This document shows, piece by piece, positions 16,620 through 25,708 of a DNA stretch of 64,000 nt (position 1 is its first letter; the number at the start of each line of letters is the position of its first letter). The notes beneath the pieces are model-generated. The model saw only the letters and a list, made by a program, of their open reading frames with translations. It was not told the origin of the DNA and searched no databases. The DNA comes from VRUE01 sp963796705 (GTDB lineage Bacteria; Actinomycetota; Thermoleophilia; Solirubrobacterales; 70-9), in the NCBI GenBank assembly GCA_963796705.1, contig CAWCMK010000004.1, positions 962,347-1,026,346 of the forward strand. The letters are read 5' to 3'. The position numbers were made by a program, and so were the translations under genes.

Positions 16620-17859
16620 AGCCGCCCAAGCATATGCACGAGTACGCAGGGGGCGTGTCAGCCCTTCTCTGGCCAACCGGCTCACCATCGGCTTTGCGAT
16701 TGCCTTCGCCGTGCTCACCGGCCTCGCGGTGATCGGCGTTGCCCGCTTCCTGCAGCAGCGCCAGGACTACGAGGACGCGACGGCGCGCTCCTATCAGGCG
16801 GAGATCGCTGCCCGCAACCGGCTCGCGAAGGGAGAGGAACCCGCAGCCGCAAGGGCCAAGATCATCGCCGAACAGAGCCACCGCCGGGAACTGCGCGACG
16901 AGATCGAAAGTCAGACCCGCGAGACGGCGCTGCTGGTTGGCGCCGGGCTGATCGCCGGGCTGACCGGCGCCGCGATACTTTTCAGCGGCCTGATCGCCTC
17001 GATGCGCCGGCCGTTGGAGGAGCTGGTCGACGCCTCGGGCCGACTCGCCTCCGGGGACCTGGCCGCACGGGTGCGGGTCGGCGGGCTCTCGGAGACGGCC
17101 GCGCTCGGCGCCGCGTTCAACGAGATGGCGGACGAACTGCAGCGCCAGTCCGGGGAGCGGGACCGGCTGGACCGACTCAAAGACGAGTTCGTCCTCACCG
17201 CATCGCACGAGCTGCGCAGCCCGTTGACCTCCGTGCAGGGCTTCGCCGAGCTGTTGATGCTCGAGCGCGATCGGCTCACACCCAAGCAGGCCGAAACCGT
17301 CGAGATCATCATCGATAACACGCGTCACCTCGTGCGCCTGCTCAATGACCTCCTCGACCTGGCGCGCAGCGACGCCGGCCGCCTGACGATCAAGCCGGCC
17401 CCGACCAACGCCGCCGGGCTGATCGAGGACGCGGTGCGGACGATGCGCGGCCAGACCGAGGCCGCGGGGCAGTCGGTCAACCAGGAGATCGAACAGGGCC
17501 TGCCCCCCCTGTTTGTGGATCCTGATCGAATACGCCAAGTTCTGGTGAATCTGCTTACCAATGCGCATGACTACTGTCCCGAACGAGCGTCGATTGCGGT
17601 GTCGGCGAGGCGCCGGGATGCCGAAGTCGTGATCAGCGTGAAGGACGACGGCCCCGGCATCCCCGCTGAGCAACTCGAGCACATCTTCGAGCGCTTCACC
17701 CGGGGCGACGCCGGCCTGACCCAGCGGGTCGGCGGCACGGGCCTCGGCCTGGCGATCTCCAAATCGCTGGTTGAGCTGCACGGCGGCGCGATCGAAGCCG
17801 AGTCGAGCGAGGGTCGGGGTTCGACCTTCCGGGTGCGCCTCCCCCTGGGGGCAGCCTGA
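16597..17859 (+). CDS. Membrane sensor histidine kinase
   Basis: The protein of about 420 residues has a TM helix (LTIGFAIAFAVLTGLAVIGV), a short coiled periplasmic region of about 65 residues, a second TM helix, and a HAMP linker. These are followed by the HisKA dimerisation helix with phospho-acceptor His in TASHELRSPLTSVQGF, and an ATPase domain with N box NLLTNAHDYCP, DDGPGIP and GGTGLGLAIS. The start is uncertain. GTG 16597 and ATG 16570 are the only in-frame candidates, and both overlap the divergent APH gene. The stop overlaps the response-regulator start as TGATG, so they form a two-component unit. The small sensor loop gives no clue to the signal. Confidence 0.9.
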   Translation: MPVASSLIAAQAYARVRRGRVSPSLANRLTIGFAIAFAVLTGLAVIGVARFLQQRQDYEDATARSYQAEIAARNRLAKGEEPAAARAKIIAEQSHRRELRDEIESQTRETALLVGAGLIAGLTGAAILFSGLIASMRRPLEELVDASGRLASGDLAARVRVGGLSETAALGAAFNEMADELQRQSGERDRLDRLKDEFVLTASHELRSPLTSVQGFAELLMLERDRLTPKQAETVEIIIDNTRHLVRLLNDLLDLARSDAGRLTIKPAPTNAAGLIEDAVRTMRGQTEAAGQSVNQEIEQGLPPLFVDPDRIRQVLVNLLTNAHDYCPERASIAVSARRRDAEVVISVKDDGPGIPAEQLEHIFERFTRGDAGLTQRVGGTGLGLAISKSLVELHGGAIEAESSEGRGSTFRVRLPLGAA

Positions 17860-18218
17860 TGGCCCGGCTGTTGGTCGCCGATGACTCCGAGACGATCCTG
17901 CTGCTCCTGCGCACGCGCTTGGAGATGGAGGGACACGAGGTGCAGACGGCCGCCGACGGCCAGGAGGTGCTGGACGCCTTCCATGCGGCAGCCGCGGACG
18001 AGCTGCCAGACCTGCTCCTGATCGACGCGATGATGCCTCGTATTTCCGGGATCGATGCCCTGCGCGAGCTGCGCGCCGAGGGTGTCGATATCCCGGCGCT
18101 GATCGTCAGCGCCCACCAGGACGCCGGTGACGCCGAGCTCGACGTGAGCGGCTACGTCGCCAAGCCGATCGACTTCGAGCAGCTCTTCGTTGAGATCGCC
18201 GGCCTGACGGCGCGCTAG
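17859..18218 (+). CDS. Single-domain response regulator (CheY-like)
   Basis: This 119-residue receiver has the acidic pair in VADDSETI, phospho-acceptor Asp in LLLIDAMMP, Ser in LIVSAHQ and Lys in YVAKPIDF. There is no output domain, so it must act through protein contact, for example on a phosphorelay or motor-like partner, or by modulating the kinase. It is translationally coupled to the histidine kinase (TGATG). Confidence 0.92.
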   Translation: MARLLVADDSETILLLLRTRLEMEGHEVQTAADGQEVLDAFHAAAADELPDLLLIDAMMPRISGIDALRELRAEGVDIPALIVSAHQDAGDAELDVSGYVAKPIDFEQLFVEIAGLTAR

Positions 18219-18265
18219 TTCCTCCGGCCCGCCGAGTCAGATGCTGATCGACGATCGGGGCCTGC

Positions 18266-18282
18266 GGGCCGGGGCCCGGCCC
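18266..18282. terminator. GC-rich dyad between convergent genes
   Basis: GGGCCGGG (18266-18273) and CCCGGCCC (18275-18282) form an 8-bp dyad around one base, in the 138-bp gap between the response regulator and the DEAD-box gene. There is no T-tract, so termination activity is only a guess. Confidence 0.3.
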
Positions 18283-18356
18283 CAGTACGGGGACCGTCGC
18301 CCCAAACACCCACTCCCACCGAGGCGATCAGCTGCCCCCTGAAACGGGCGTCGCTC

Positions 18357-19784
18357 TCAGGACTTGGCGATCTCCAGGCGGATTTCCTTGCCCTTCAACT
18401 TTGTCCCGTCGAGGAACTCGACGGTCCGCTCGGCCAGCTGGGGGTCGACCTCGACAAACGAGAAGCGGTGCAGGACCCGGACCCCGTGGATCGCCTCCTC
18501 GGGCAGGACGGCTCCCTCGCGCAGCGCCCAGCGCAGGTCGGCCTCGTCGATGCCGCTGCGCTGACCGCGATTGACGAAGAGCTTCGTTGCCTCGGCGCTG
18601 GCGGGAGCGCCGCTCCCCCCCTCGGCCTTCTCCCGCACCCGTCGCCGAGGCCGCGGTGCGTGCTCGAGGCGGTCCTCTGGGCTCTCCCACTCGCCGATCG
18701 AGGTCTTGACGTCGCGCTCGATGCGATCTATCTCATCCCGCTGGGCCGGGGTCACGAGGGTGATCGCCCGACCGGTGCGCCCAACCCGACCGGTGCGGCC
18801 AATGCGGTGCACATAGACCTCCGAGGAGGCCGGCACGTCGTAGTTGATGACGTGGGTGACGTGCTCGATGTCAAGCCCGCGAGCGGCGATGTCGGTAGCC
18901 ACCAGGAGTCGCACACGGTGGTCCTTGAAGGCGATCATCACCCCGTCGCGAGCTCCCTGGCTCATATCCCCGTGCAGCGCTTTGACATCGAGCCCCCGAT
19001 CCTTGAGGGTCTTCTCAAGCCGCGCCGCGCCGATTTTCGTGCGCGTAAAGATGATCGCCTGCTCGGGCTGCTCGGTCTTCAGCAGCTCGACCAGCCGGTT
19101 CGCCTTCTCCTTCTGGGGAACCTCGACGTAGGCCTGGGCGATCGCGTCGACGGTCAGCGTCTTCGGCGTGATCCGGATCGTCGTTGGCTCATACATGTAG
19201 CCCTGGGCCAGCTGCTTGATCGGCGGCGGCATCGTCGCTGAGAAGAGCGCCGTCTGGCGCCCGCTGGGGCACATCCGCAGGATCTTCTCGACGTCCTCGA
19301 TGAAGCCGAGGTCAAGCATCTCATCGGCCTCATCGAGAACGACGTAGCGCGCTGAGGTGAGGACCAGCGAGTGGCGCGACATCAGGTCCATCATCCGCCC
19401 AACGGTGGCGACGACGACGTGGGCCCCCGCCCGCAGCTGCGCCTGCTGGGATTTGATCGGAGCGCCGCCGAAAACGGCGACGATCTCGACATCGAGGTGC
19501 TCGGCATATGCGCGCAGCGCCTGTGTGACCTGGATGCAGAGCTCGCGGGTCGGCGTGAGGACGATCGCCTGGACCTCCTCGTTGTCGGCATCGAGGTACT
19601 GCAGGAGCGGCAACCCGAAGGCCGCGGTCTTGCCGGTGCCGGTCTGCGCCTGGCCGATCACGTCGTGGCCGGCGAGCAGCTCCGGGATCGCCTGCTCCTG
19701 AATCGGCGTCGGCTCCTCAAAACCGAGCTCGTCGAGCGCCTGCTGGATCTCCGCCGCCAGCCCCAGCTCCCTGAAACCGCCCAT
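18357..19784 (-). CDS. DEAD-box ATP-dependent RNA helicase (DeaD/CsdA-like)
   Basis: The 475-residue protein shows all the motor motifs in order: Q motif FEEPTPIQEQAIP, Walker A AQTGTGKT near 47, PTREL, DEAD in YVVLDEADEML near 150, SAT, ARGLDIEHVTHVINYD and HRIGRTGRVGR near 330. The C-terminal 80 residues form a DbpA-type RNA-binding domain (TKLFVNRGQRSGIDEADL), which in relatives targets structured RNA during ribosome assembly or cold adaptation. The Arg/Glu-rich linker at 365-385 is usual. It stands alone and is followed by the MDR gene upstream on the same strand. Confidence 0.93.
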   Translation of the reverse strand: MGGFRELGLAAEIQQALDELGFEEPTPIQEQAIPELLAGHDVIGQAQTGTGKTAAFGLPLLQYLDADNEEVQAIVLTPTRELCIQVTQALRAYAEHLDVEIVAVFGGAPIKSQQAQLRAGAHVVVATVGRMMDLMSRHSLVLTSARYVVLDEADEMLDLGFIEDVEKILRMCPSGRQTALFSATMPPPIKQLAQGYMYEPTTIRITPKTLTVDAIAQAYVEVPQKEKANRLVELLKTEQPEQAIIFTRTKIGAARLEKTLKDRGLDVKALHGDMSQGARDGVMIAFKDHRVRLLVATDIAARGLDIEHVTHVINYDVPASSEVYVHRIGRTGRVGRTGRAITLVTPAQRDEIDRIERDVKTSIGEWESPEDRLEHAPRPRRRVREKAEGGSGAPASAEATKLFVNRGQRSGIDEADLRWALREGAVLPEEAIHGVRVLHRFSFVEVDPQLAERTVEFLDGTKLKGKEIRLEIAKS

Positions 19785-19803
19785 CAGCGACGCCCCCGAG
19801 ATT

Positions 19804-20754
19804 TCATCGCTTCGGGTCCAGGAGAAGCTTGCCGGTGGTGCTGCGCCCGATCAGGTCACGGTGGGCGCGCGCCGCCTCAGAGAGGGGGTAGACCCCACCG
19901 ACGTTCAGCTCGAGTTCCCCCCCGGCGAGAGCCTCAAGCAGCTCGCCGATCATCGGGGTGAGCTGCTCCCGACGGGCGAGCAGGTGGGCGAGCCAAAAGC
20001 CGATCACGGCCTTCGAGCCGCGCAGCAGCGCCGCGGTTGAGACCTGGCGCTGCTCGCGCGAGGCGATCCCGAAGATGACCATGCGACCGAGCGGCGCCAG
20101 AGCCGCGAACTCGGCGTCAAAGGAATCGCCACCGCTCATATGCAGCACCGCGTCGACCCGTTCGCCCTGGTTGGCCGAACGGATCGCCGCCTCGAGGTCG
20201 GGGGCCTGGGAGTCGACCGTCGCGTCCGCCCCGAGGCGCCCGGCCAGCTCGCGCTTCTCCTCGCTTGAGGCAAGGCCGATCACCCGGGCGCCCGCCCGCT
20301 TTGCCAGCTGCACCGCGAGCGAACCGGTACCACCGGCGGCCGCCTCGATGACCACGGTCTCGCCGGGCAGAAGTGCGGCGCAGCGGGGCCCGAGGAGCGC
20401 CATCGCCGTCAGGCCCTGGAGCAGCAGCGCCGCCGCCCGGTCATCATCGACCCCGTCGGGGATCGGCACGAGCCAGCTCTCCGGCGCCACAACTCGCTCG
20501 GCATAGCCACCCGAGGCGAGGATCGCGGCAACCCGCCGACCGTCGGGCGTGCGGCCGCTGATCTCGGCCCCCGGGATCAGGGGCAGCCGCTGCTCGGCAA
20601 GGTAGTCATTGCGGGTCGCGTGGGTGTCGGCGAAGTTGACGCCCGAGCGGGCGACCTCGACCAGAACTTCGCCCTCGCAGGGTTCGGGGTCCGGTAACTC
20701 GACGTGGCGCAGCACCTCGGGCCCGCCGAACTCCTCGATCTGAATCGCCTTCAT
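19804..20754 (-). CDS. Zinc-independent quinone oxidoreductase (MDR family)
   Basis: The 316-residue protein matches QOR-type medium-chain reductases. The N-terminus is MKAIQIEEFGGPEVL, followed by RSGVNFADTHATRNDY, and the cofactor loop is IEAAAGGTGSLAVQLAKRAG near 145, where the A-x-x-G-x-x-G pattern suggests NADPH. The Cys/His ligands of zinc alcohol dehydrogenases are missing. It probably reduces quinones or activated alkenes. The start is ATG 20754. TAGGAT lies 11 bases upstream on its strand. It diverges from the PfkB gene with 34 bp between start codons. Confidence 0.88.
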   Translation of the reverse strand: MKAIQIEEFGGPEVLRHVELPDPEPCEGEVLVEVARSGVNFADTHATRNDYLAEQRLPLIPGAEISGRTPDGRRVAAILASGGYAERVVAPESWLVPIPDGVDDDRAAALLLQGLTAMALLGPRCAALLPGETVVIEAAAGGTGSLAVQLAKRAGARVIGLASSEEKRELAGRLGADATVDSQAPDLEAAIRSANQGERVDAVLHMSGGDSFDAEFAALAPLGRMVIFGIASREQRQVSTAALLRGSKAVIGFWLAHLLARREQLTPMIGELLEALAGGELELNVGGVYPLSEAARAHRDLIGRSTTGKLLLDPKR

Positions 20755-20788
20755 GCGTGGCGGCGATCCTACGGATACTGTTCGGGCC

Positions 20789-21718
<930 letters not shown>

Positions 21719-21803
21719 CCCGCCCGTCACCGGCGCGCAACAGATTGGCAACCCCGAACTGCGATACTGGGACCTCATCAAGACACCAGTCCGAGGAGGG
21801 GTG

Positions 21804-23204
21804 ATGGCCACCGAGAGCACCGATAGCAGCGCCGCGCAGGGAGGCGTTGCGACCGCCGGGCCCGAGTCGCTGACCGTCACCGACAACCGCACCGGCAGGA
21901 CCTATGAGCTGGCGATCACCGACGGAACGATTCGCGGCCTGGACCTGCGACAGATCAAGGTCGATGAGAGCGAATTCGGACTGATGTCCTATGACCCGGC
22001 CTTCACCAACACCGCCTCCTGCCGCTCCGCGATCACCTTCATCGATGGCGAGGCGGGGATCCTCGAACACCGGGGCTACTCGATCGAGCAGCTCTGCGAA
22101 CGGTCGACCTTTCTCGAGGTCGCCTACCTGCTGATCTTCGGCGAGCTGCCGACGAAGCCCCAGCTCGACCGCTGGGTCTTTGACATCACCCACCACACCT
22201 ATGTTCACGAGGACCTCAAGCAGCTCTTCGAGGGCTTTCGCTACGACGCCCATCCGATGGGAATGCTGCTCGCCGGGGTCGGCGCCCTCTCGACCTTCTA
22301 CCCCGACGCCAAGCAGACCAGCGACCCCGAAGAGCGCTACATGGCGGCGATCAGGCTGATCGCCAAGATCCCGACGCTGGCGGCCTTCTCCTACAGGCAC
22401 AACATGGGCTTCCCCTATGCCTACCCGGACAACGACCTCAGCTACTCCGAGAACTTCCTCTCGATGATGTTCAAAAAAACGGAAGCCCAGCACGTCCCCA
22501 AGGAGGCGCTCTCCAAGGCGCTCGACGTTCTCTTCATCCTCCACGCCGACCACGAACAGAACTGTTCGACGAATGCCGTCCGCGGTGTCGGGTCCTCCGA
22601 TGTCGATCCCTACTCGGCCGTTGCGGCCGGTGTCGCGGCGCTCTATGGCCCTCTGCACGGCGGCGCCAACGAGGCCGTGCTGCGGATGCTGCGGCGGATC
22701 GAGACGCCCGACAACATTCCCGACTTCCTCGAGCGGGTGAAGGCTCGCGAGGAGAAACTGATGGGCTTCGGGCACCGCGTCTATAAGAACTATGACCCGC
22801 GGGCGCGGATCATCCAGCAGCACATGGACGAGGTCTTCGAGGCGACCGAGTACAACCCGCTGGTTGAGATCGCGCGAGAGCTCGAGAAACGGGCGCTGGG
22901 GGACGAGTACTTCACCTCGCGAAAGCTCTACCCAAACGTCGATTTCTACTCCGGGATCATCTATGAGGCGCTGGAGATCCCGACCAACATGTTCACCGTT
23001 ATCTTCGCGATCCCGCGCACCGCGGGCTGGGTCGCGCAGTGGATGGAGATGAAAGACGATCCCGAGCAGAAAATCGCGCGACCCCGGCAGATCTACACGG
23101 GAGCCCGGGAGCGCGCATACCTCGCCGTTGAGGATCGCCAGGGTCCGGAAAAAATCACCGGGCCGCCGGCGCGGCGGCCCAAACGCCCGCGGCGCGGAGC
23201 CTAG
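21804..23204 (+). CDS. gltA: Citrate synthase
   Basis: The enzyme condenses acetyl-CoA and oxaloacetate. The 466-residue protein has the catalytic His region HADHEQNCSTNAVRGVGSS near 248, PLHGGANEAVLRML near 282, GFGHRVYKNYDPRA near 318, and the catalytic Asp in NVDFYSGIIYEAL near 375. The N-terminal beta-domain marks it as the type II (hexameric) form. The start is ATG 21804 or GTG 21801 behind GAGGAGGGG, and a GATACT hexamer near 21763-21768 is a possible -10. The C-terminal end is basic and Pro-rich. Three small genes follow closely. Confidence 0.95.
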   Translation: MATESTDSSAAQGGVATAGPESLTVTDNRTGRTYELAITDGTIRGLDLRQIKVDESEFGLMSYDPAFTNTASCRSAITFIDGEAGILEHRGYSIEQLCERSTFLEVAYLLIFGELPTKPQLDRWVFDITHHTYVHEDLKQLFEGFRYDAHPMGMLLAGVGALSTFYPDAKQTSDPEERYMAAIRLIAKIPTLAAFSYRHNMGFPYAYPDNDLSYSENFLSMMFKKTEAQHVPKEALSKALDVLFILHADHEQNCSTNAVRGVGSSDVDPYSAVAAGVAALYGPLHGGANEAVLRMLRRIETPDNIPDFLERVKAREEKLMGFGHRVYKNYDPRARIIQQHMDEVFEATEYNPLVEIARELEKRALGDEYFTSRKLYPNVDFYSGIIYEALEIPTNMFTVIFAIPRTAGWVAQWMEMKDDPEQKIARPRQIYTGARERAYLAVEDRQGPEKITGPPARRPKRPRRGA

Positions 23205-23224
23205 GGGTCTCCTCTCGTCCCCAC

Positions 23225-23566
23225 GTGAGCGACTGGAAGCTGACCGTCCGCCACGGCTCGGAGGTCTCTCACGAGGCCTTCGACGATCTCGAGGAGGCGG
23301 TCGTTGCGATGCGCGAGCGGGCACTGGCGATCCGCGCCGAGGGGCCGGTGGGAAGGGTCTCGGGGTTCAGGGACTATCGCCCCCACGACCAGGTCCATGC
23401 GCGACTGCAGATCAGCGGACCCGGCCTCCTTCACAAGCCAACGGCCGGAATCGACGTGCGCGGCGACGGCGAGCTGGTCCCCTTCCGCGGCGCCATCCGG
23501 CGCGAGGAGCTCGACCCCTCCGCTCACGAAACCCCGTTCGACCTTGTGCGCGAGACTCTCGCCTGA
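23225..23566 (+). CDS. Small hypothetical protein downstream of citrate synthase
   Basis: This 113-residue soluble protein starts with GTG 23225, 20 bp after citrate synthase. It opens with SDWKLTVRHGSEVSHEAFDD and continues with a mixed alpha/beta pattern. I do not recognise a domain. Its TGA overlaps the next start as TGATG, so translation is coupled to the following gene. Confidence 0.7.
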   Translation: MSDWKLTVRHGSEVSHEAFDDLEEAVVAMRERALAIRAEGPVGRVSGFRDYRPHDQVHARLQISGPGLLHKPTAGIDVRGDGELVPFRGAIRREELDPSAHETPFDLVRETLA

Positions 23567-23877
23567 TGGCCGAAGCGGAGATCCCCAAGGGCAGCTATGC
23601 GGCCGGGCGACACCTGAAGCTGCCGATCGGCGCCGAGCCGCCCTTCGTCGTCTTCATCAACGGCGTCGAGCAACTCGAGGACACCGACTATGACCTGCGC
23701 GCCGGCGAGATTGTCTTCCGACGTCAGATCGTCAAGGAGAAGGTCGGGACCGGACGTTGGCTGGCGATGTATCTGGGGCTCTTCGGCACCTACCGAAAGA
23801 ATGAGACCGTCGATCTCCAATTCCAGCGCGGCAACAGGACCGAGCTGCTCTCAGACCTGCCGGTGGTCGGGGACTGA
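23566..23877 (+). CDS. Small hypothetical protein in the post-gltA cassette
   Basis: This is a 103-residue protein rich in beta-strands: KLPIGAEPPFVVFINGVEQL, then DYDLRAGEIVFRRQIVKEKV. The phrase 'ING.....D.D...G.I.F' resembles small beta-sandwich modules of structural proteins, but I cannot assign a family. It is coupled at both ends by TGATG overlaps, between the 113-aa gene and the 141-aa gene. Confidence 0.7.
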   Translation: MAEAEIPKGSYAAGRHLKLPIGAEPPFVVFINGVEQLEDTDYDLRAGEIVFRRQIVKEKVGTGRWLAMYLGLFGTYRKNETVDLQFQRGNRTELLSDLPVVGD

Positions 23878-24302
23878 TGCGTGTCGGGTTCCTGCTGCTG
23901 GCCGACCACAGCGAGTCGGTCAACGGCAAGCTCTACATGGTCGGCGGCGGCTGGAACGTGCTGCGGCTCCCCGAGCTACCCCACGAGTGGGGCTTCCACA
24001 TCGCGCTCGGCCTCGACGTGGGCTGGGATGAGACGAACACCCACCACGAGCTCTTGGTCAACCTCCACGATCCCGATGGCGCCGAGCTCGGCGAGGGCCT
24101 CTCGGCAGAGTTTGAGGCGGGGCGCCCGCCGGGGATGCCGGCCGGCCAGGAGCAGCGTCTGGTGATGTCGATCGGGACGAGCGCCGAGTTCATCACCTCC
24201 GGTCCGCACGCCGCCGTGGTGCAGGCCAACGGTGAGGAGATCGGCCGCACGCGCTTCTATGTGACCGCGGGTCCGATACCGAGCGAGCAACCGGGCTTCT
24301 GA
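23877..24302 (+). CDS. DUF6941-like protein
   Basis: The 141-residue protein opens RVGFLLLADHSESVNGKLYM, then GGGWNVLRLPELPHEWGFHI. It continues as a beta-rich domain with a conserved-looking NLHDPDGAELGEG, and ends GRTRFYVTAGP. This layout matches the DUF6941 family as I remember it; no function is known. It is the last gene of the three-gene cassette and is convergent with the UbiA gene, four bases away. Confidence 0.7.
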   Translation: MRVGFLLLADHSESVNGKLYMVGGGWNVLRLPELPHEWGFHIALGLDVGWDETNTHHELLVNLHDPDGAELGEGLSAEFEAGRPPGMPAGQEQRLVMSIGTSAEFITSGPHAAVVQANGEEIGRTRFYVTAGPIPSEQPGF

Positions 24303-24306
24303 TCGC

Positions 24307-25260
24307 TCACTTGAAGACGTAGAGCAGCAGAAAGGCGATCAGAACGAAACTCGCCCCGCCCGCGATCATGCCGTTGTCTTCGGCGACGATCGCCGAGGTC
24401 GAGCGTTCATCGGCGCGGTCATAGATCAGATAGAGATAGCGGAAGATGCAGTAGATCACGGGCGGGATCGTCAGCATCATCCGGCTGCCGATCAGCGGCG
24501 AGTTGACCGTGTAGATCGCATAGCTGATCACGGTACCGGTGGTCACCAGCGAGACCATCTGATCGAGGAAGGGCAGCGAGTAGTGCTCGAGCACAGGCCG
24601 GCTTGAGGTTCCCTGGTGCAGCTCGGAGACGGCCTCCTGGCGCCGCTTGGTGAACCCGAGGAACATCGCGATCATCCCCGTGCAGAGGATCAGCCACTCA
24701 GAGGCGTGGGCTTCGACCGCGCTGGCGCCCGCCGCGACGCGCAGGATGAAGAGCCCGGCGAGGGTCATTACGTCGACGATCACGATCTGCTTGAGGCCGA
24801 GGCTGTAGGCCATCTGAGCGACGCCGTAGCCGACGACCATCAGACCAACCTGCCAGTTGACCGTGCCGAAGGCGAGAGCGACGGCGATCGCCGCGAGGAC
24901 CGGCGGCACCGCCTTCGCGGCACCCAGCGGGAGCTCACCCGCCGCCAGCGGTCGGAGGCGCTTCGTCGGGTGCTTTCGATCGAGCTCGACATCGAGCAGG
25001 TCATTGACGTAGTAGCCGGCGCTCGAGACCAGACAGAAGGCGATGAACGTGAGGACCGCCTCGAGCACGTCGTGGGGCTGGTTGAACTTGCCCGAGAACA
25101 GCAGGCCGGCGAAGACGAAGAGGTTTTTTATCCACTCCTTGGGTCGTCCGGTCTTGATCGCGGCCCGCAGGGGAGAGCGGCGGCGTGCGACCGGGTCCTG
25201 GCTCTCGGGCGGCATCGATTGGGCTGGGACGGTCGGCTGTTCGGAGGTGATTGTTTCCAT
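24307..25260 (-). CDS. ubiA: UbiA-type decaprenyl-phosphate phosphoribosyltransferase
   Basis: The 317-residue protein has about nine membrane helices. The first Asp-rich motif, NDLLDVELDRKHPTKRLRP (about residue 85), has the NDxxDxxxD pattern of UbiA enzymes, and the HPTKR extension is typical of the Rv3806c branch. That branch transfers phosphoribose from PRPP to decaprenyl phosphate, the first step to the arabinose donor DPA. The N-terminal 30 residues are hydrophilic. The window has no other arabinan gene, so the downstream use is open. A TACCCT hexamer near 25320-25325 on its strand may be the -10. Confidence 0.88.
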   Translation of the reverse strand: METITSEQPTVPAQSMPPESQDPVARRRSPLRAAIKTGRPKEWIKNLFVFAGLLFSGKFNQPHDVLEAVLTFIAFCLVSSAGYYVNDLLDVELDRKHPTKRLRPLAAGELPLGAAKAVPPVLAAIAVALAFGTVNWQVGLMVVGYGVAQMAYSLGLKQIVIVDVMTLAGLFILRVAAGASAVEAHASEWLILCTGMIAMFLGFTKRRQEAVSELHQGTSSRPVLEHYSLPFLDQMVSLVTTGTVISYAIYTVNSPLIGSRMMLTIPPVIYCIFRYLYLIYDRADERSTSAIVAEDNGMIAGGASFVLIAFLLLYVFK

Positions 25261-25329
25261 CGTCAGGGGCGTGCGGGGGCGGGTCCGAGGAAGGACCGCA
25301 GGAGGAGCCCGGTCGCGACAGGGTAGCGC

Positions 25330-25606
25330 TCAGTGCGGCAACCGAACCCTGAAAGAGGCCCCACGGGTGGATCGGTTCTCGACCGCGACCGAGCCCCCCA
25401 TCGCCTCGCTCAACTCATGCACGATCGCCGGGCCGAGCCCGGCGCCCTCGGGCGAGCCGCGCCCGGCCCGGGCCCGCAGTCGCAGGCGCTCAAAGGCCCG
25501 CGGCAGCCCCTGCGGCGAGCTCTCCGGCGGCGGCGCCGACGAGGAGCGCCGAGGCGACGCCGAGCGTCGCCGCCGAGCGCGCCCGTCCCTGAATCTCCTT
25601 GAACAT
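25330..25606 (-). pseudogene. Remnant of a sensor histidine kinase gene
   Basis: This 448-bp gap between ubiA and the AGPS-like gene holds a decayed kinase. On the minus strand a perfect AAGGAGGT precedes ATG 25606. The frame encodes 38 residues beginning MFKEIQGRARSAATLG with a hydrophobic helix, and stops at 25490. Shifted by one base, the adjoining frame encodes a histidine-kinase C-terminus: AFERLRLRARAG, EGAGLGPAIVHELSEAMGG and STRGASFRVRLPH, then a stop at 25330. These are the F box, G2 box and final strand. The dimerisation domain and most of the ATPase domain are missing. A large deletion plus a frameshift would explain the structure. Confidence 0.65.
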
Positions 25607-25708
25607 CGCTACCTCCTTGGTCGGGATGGAACCTCGGGGACGATGCTCGAGCGGCCGCGTTCATCGAGCGTCAGGCGCGGGTAAGCGATACGCAAGCTGG
25701 GAAACCGC

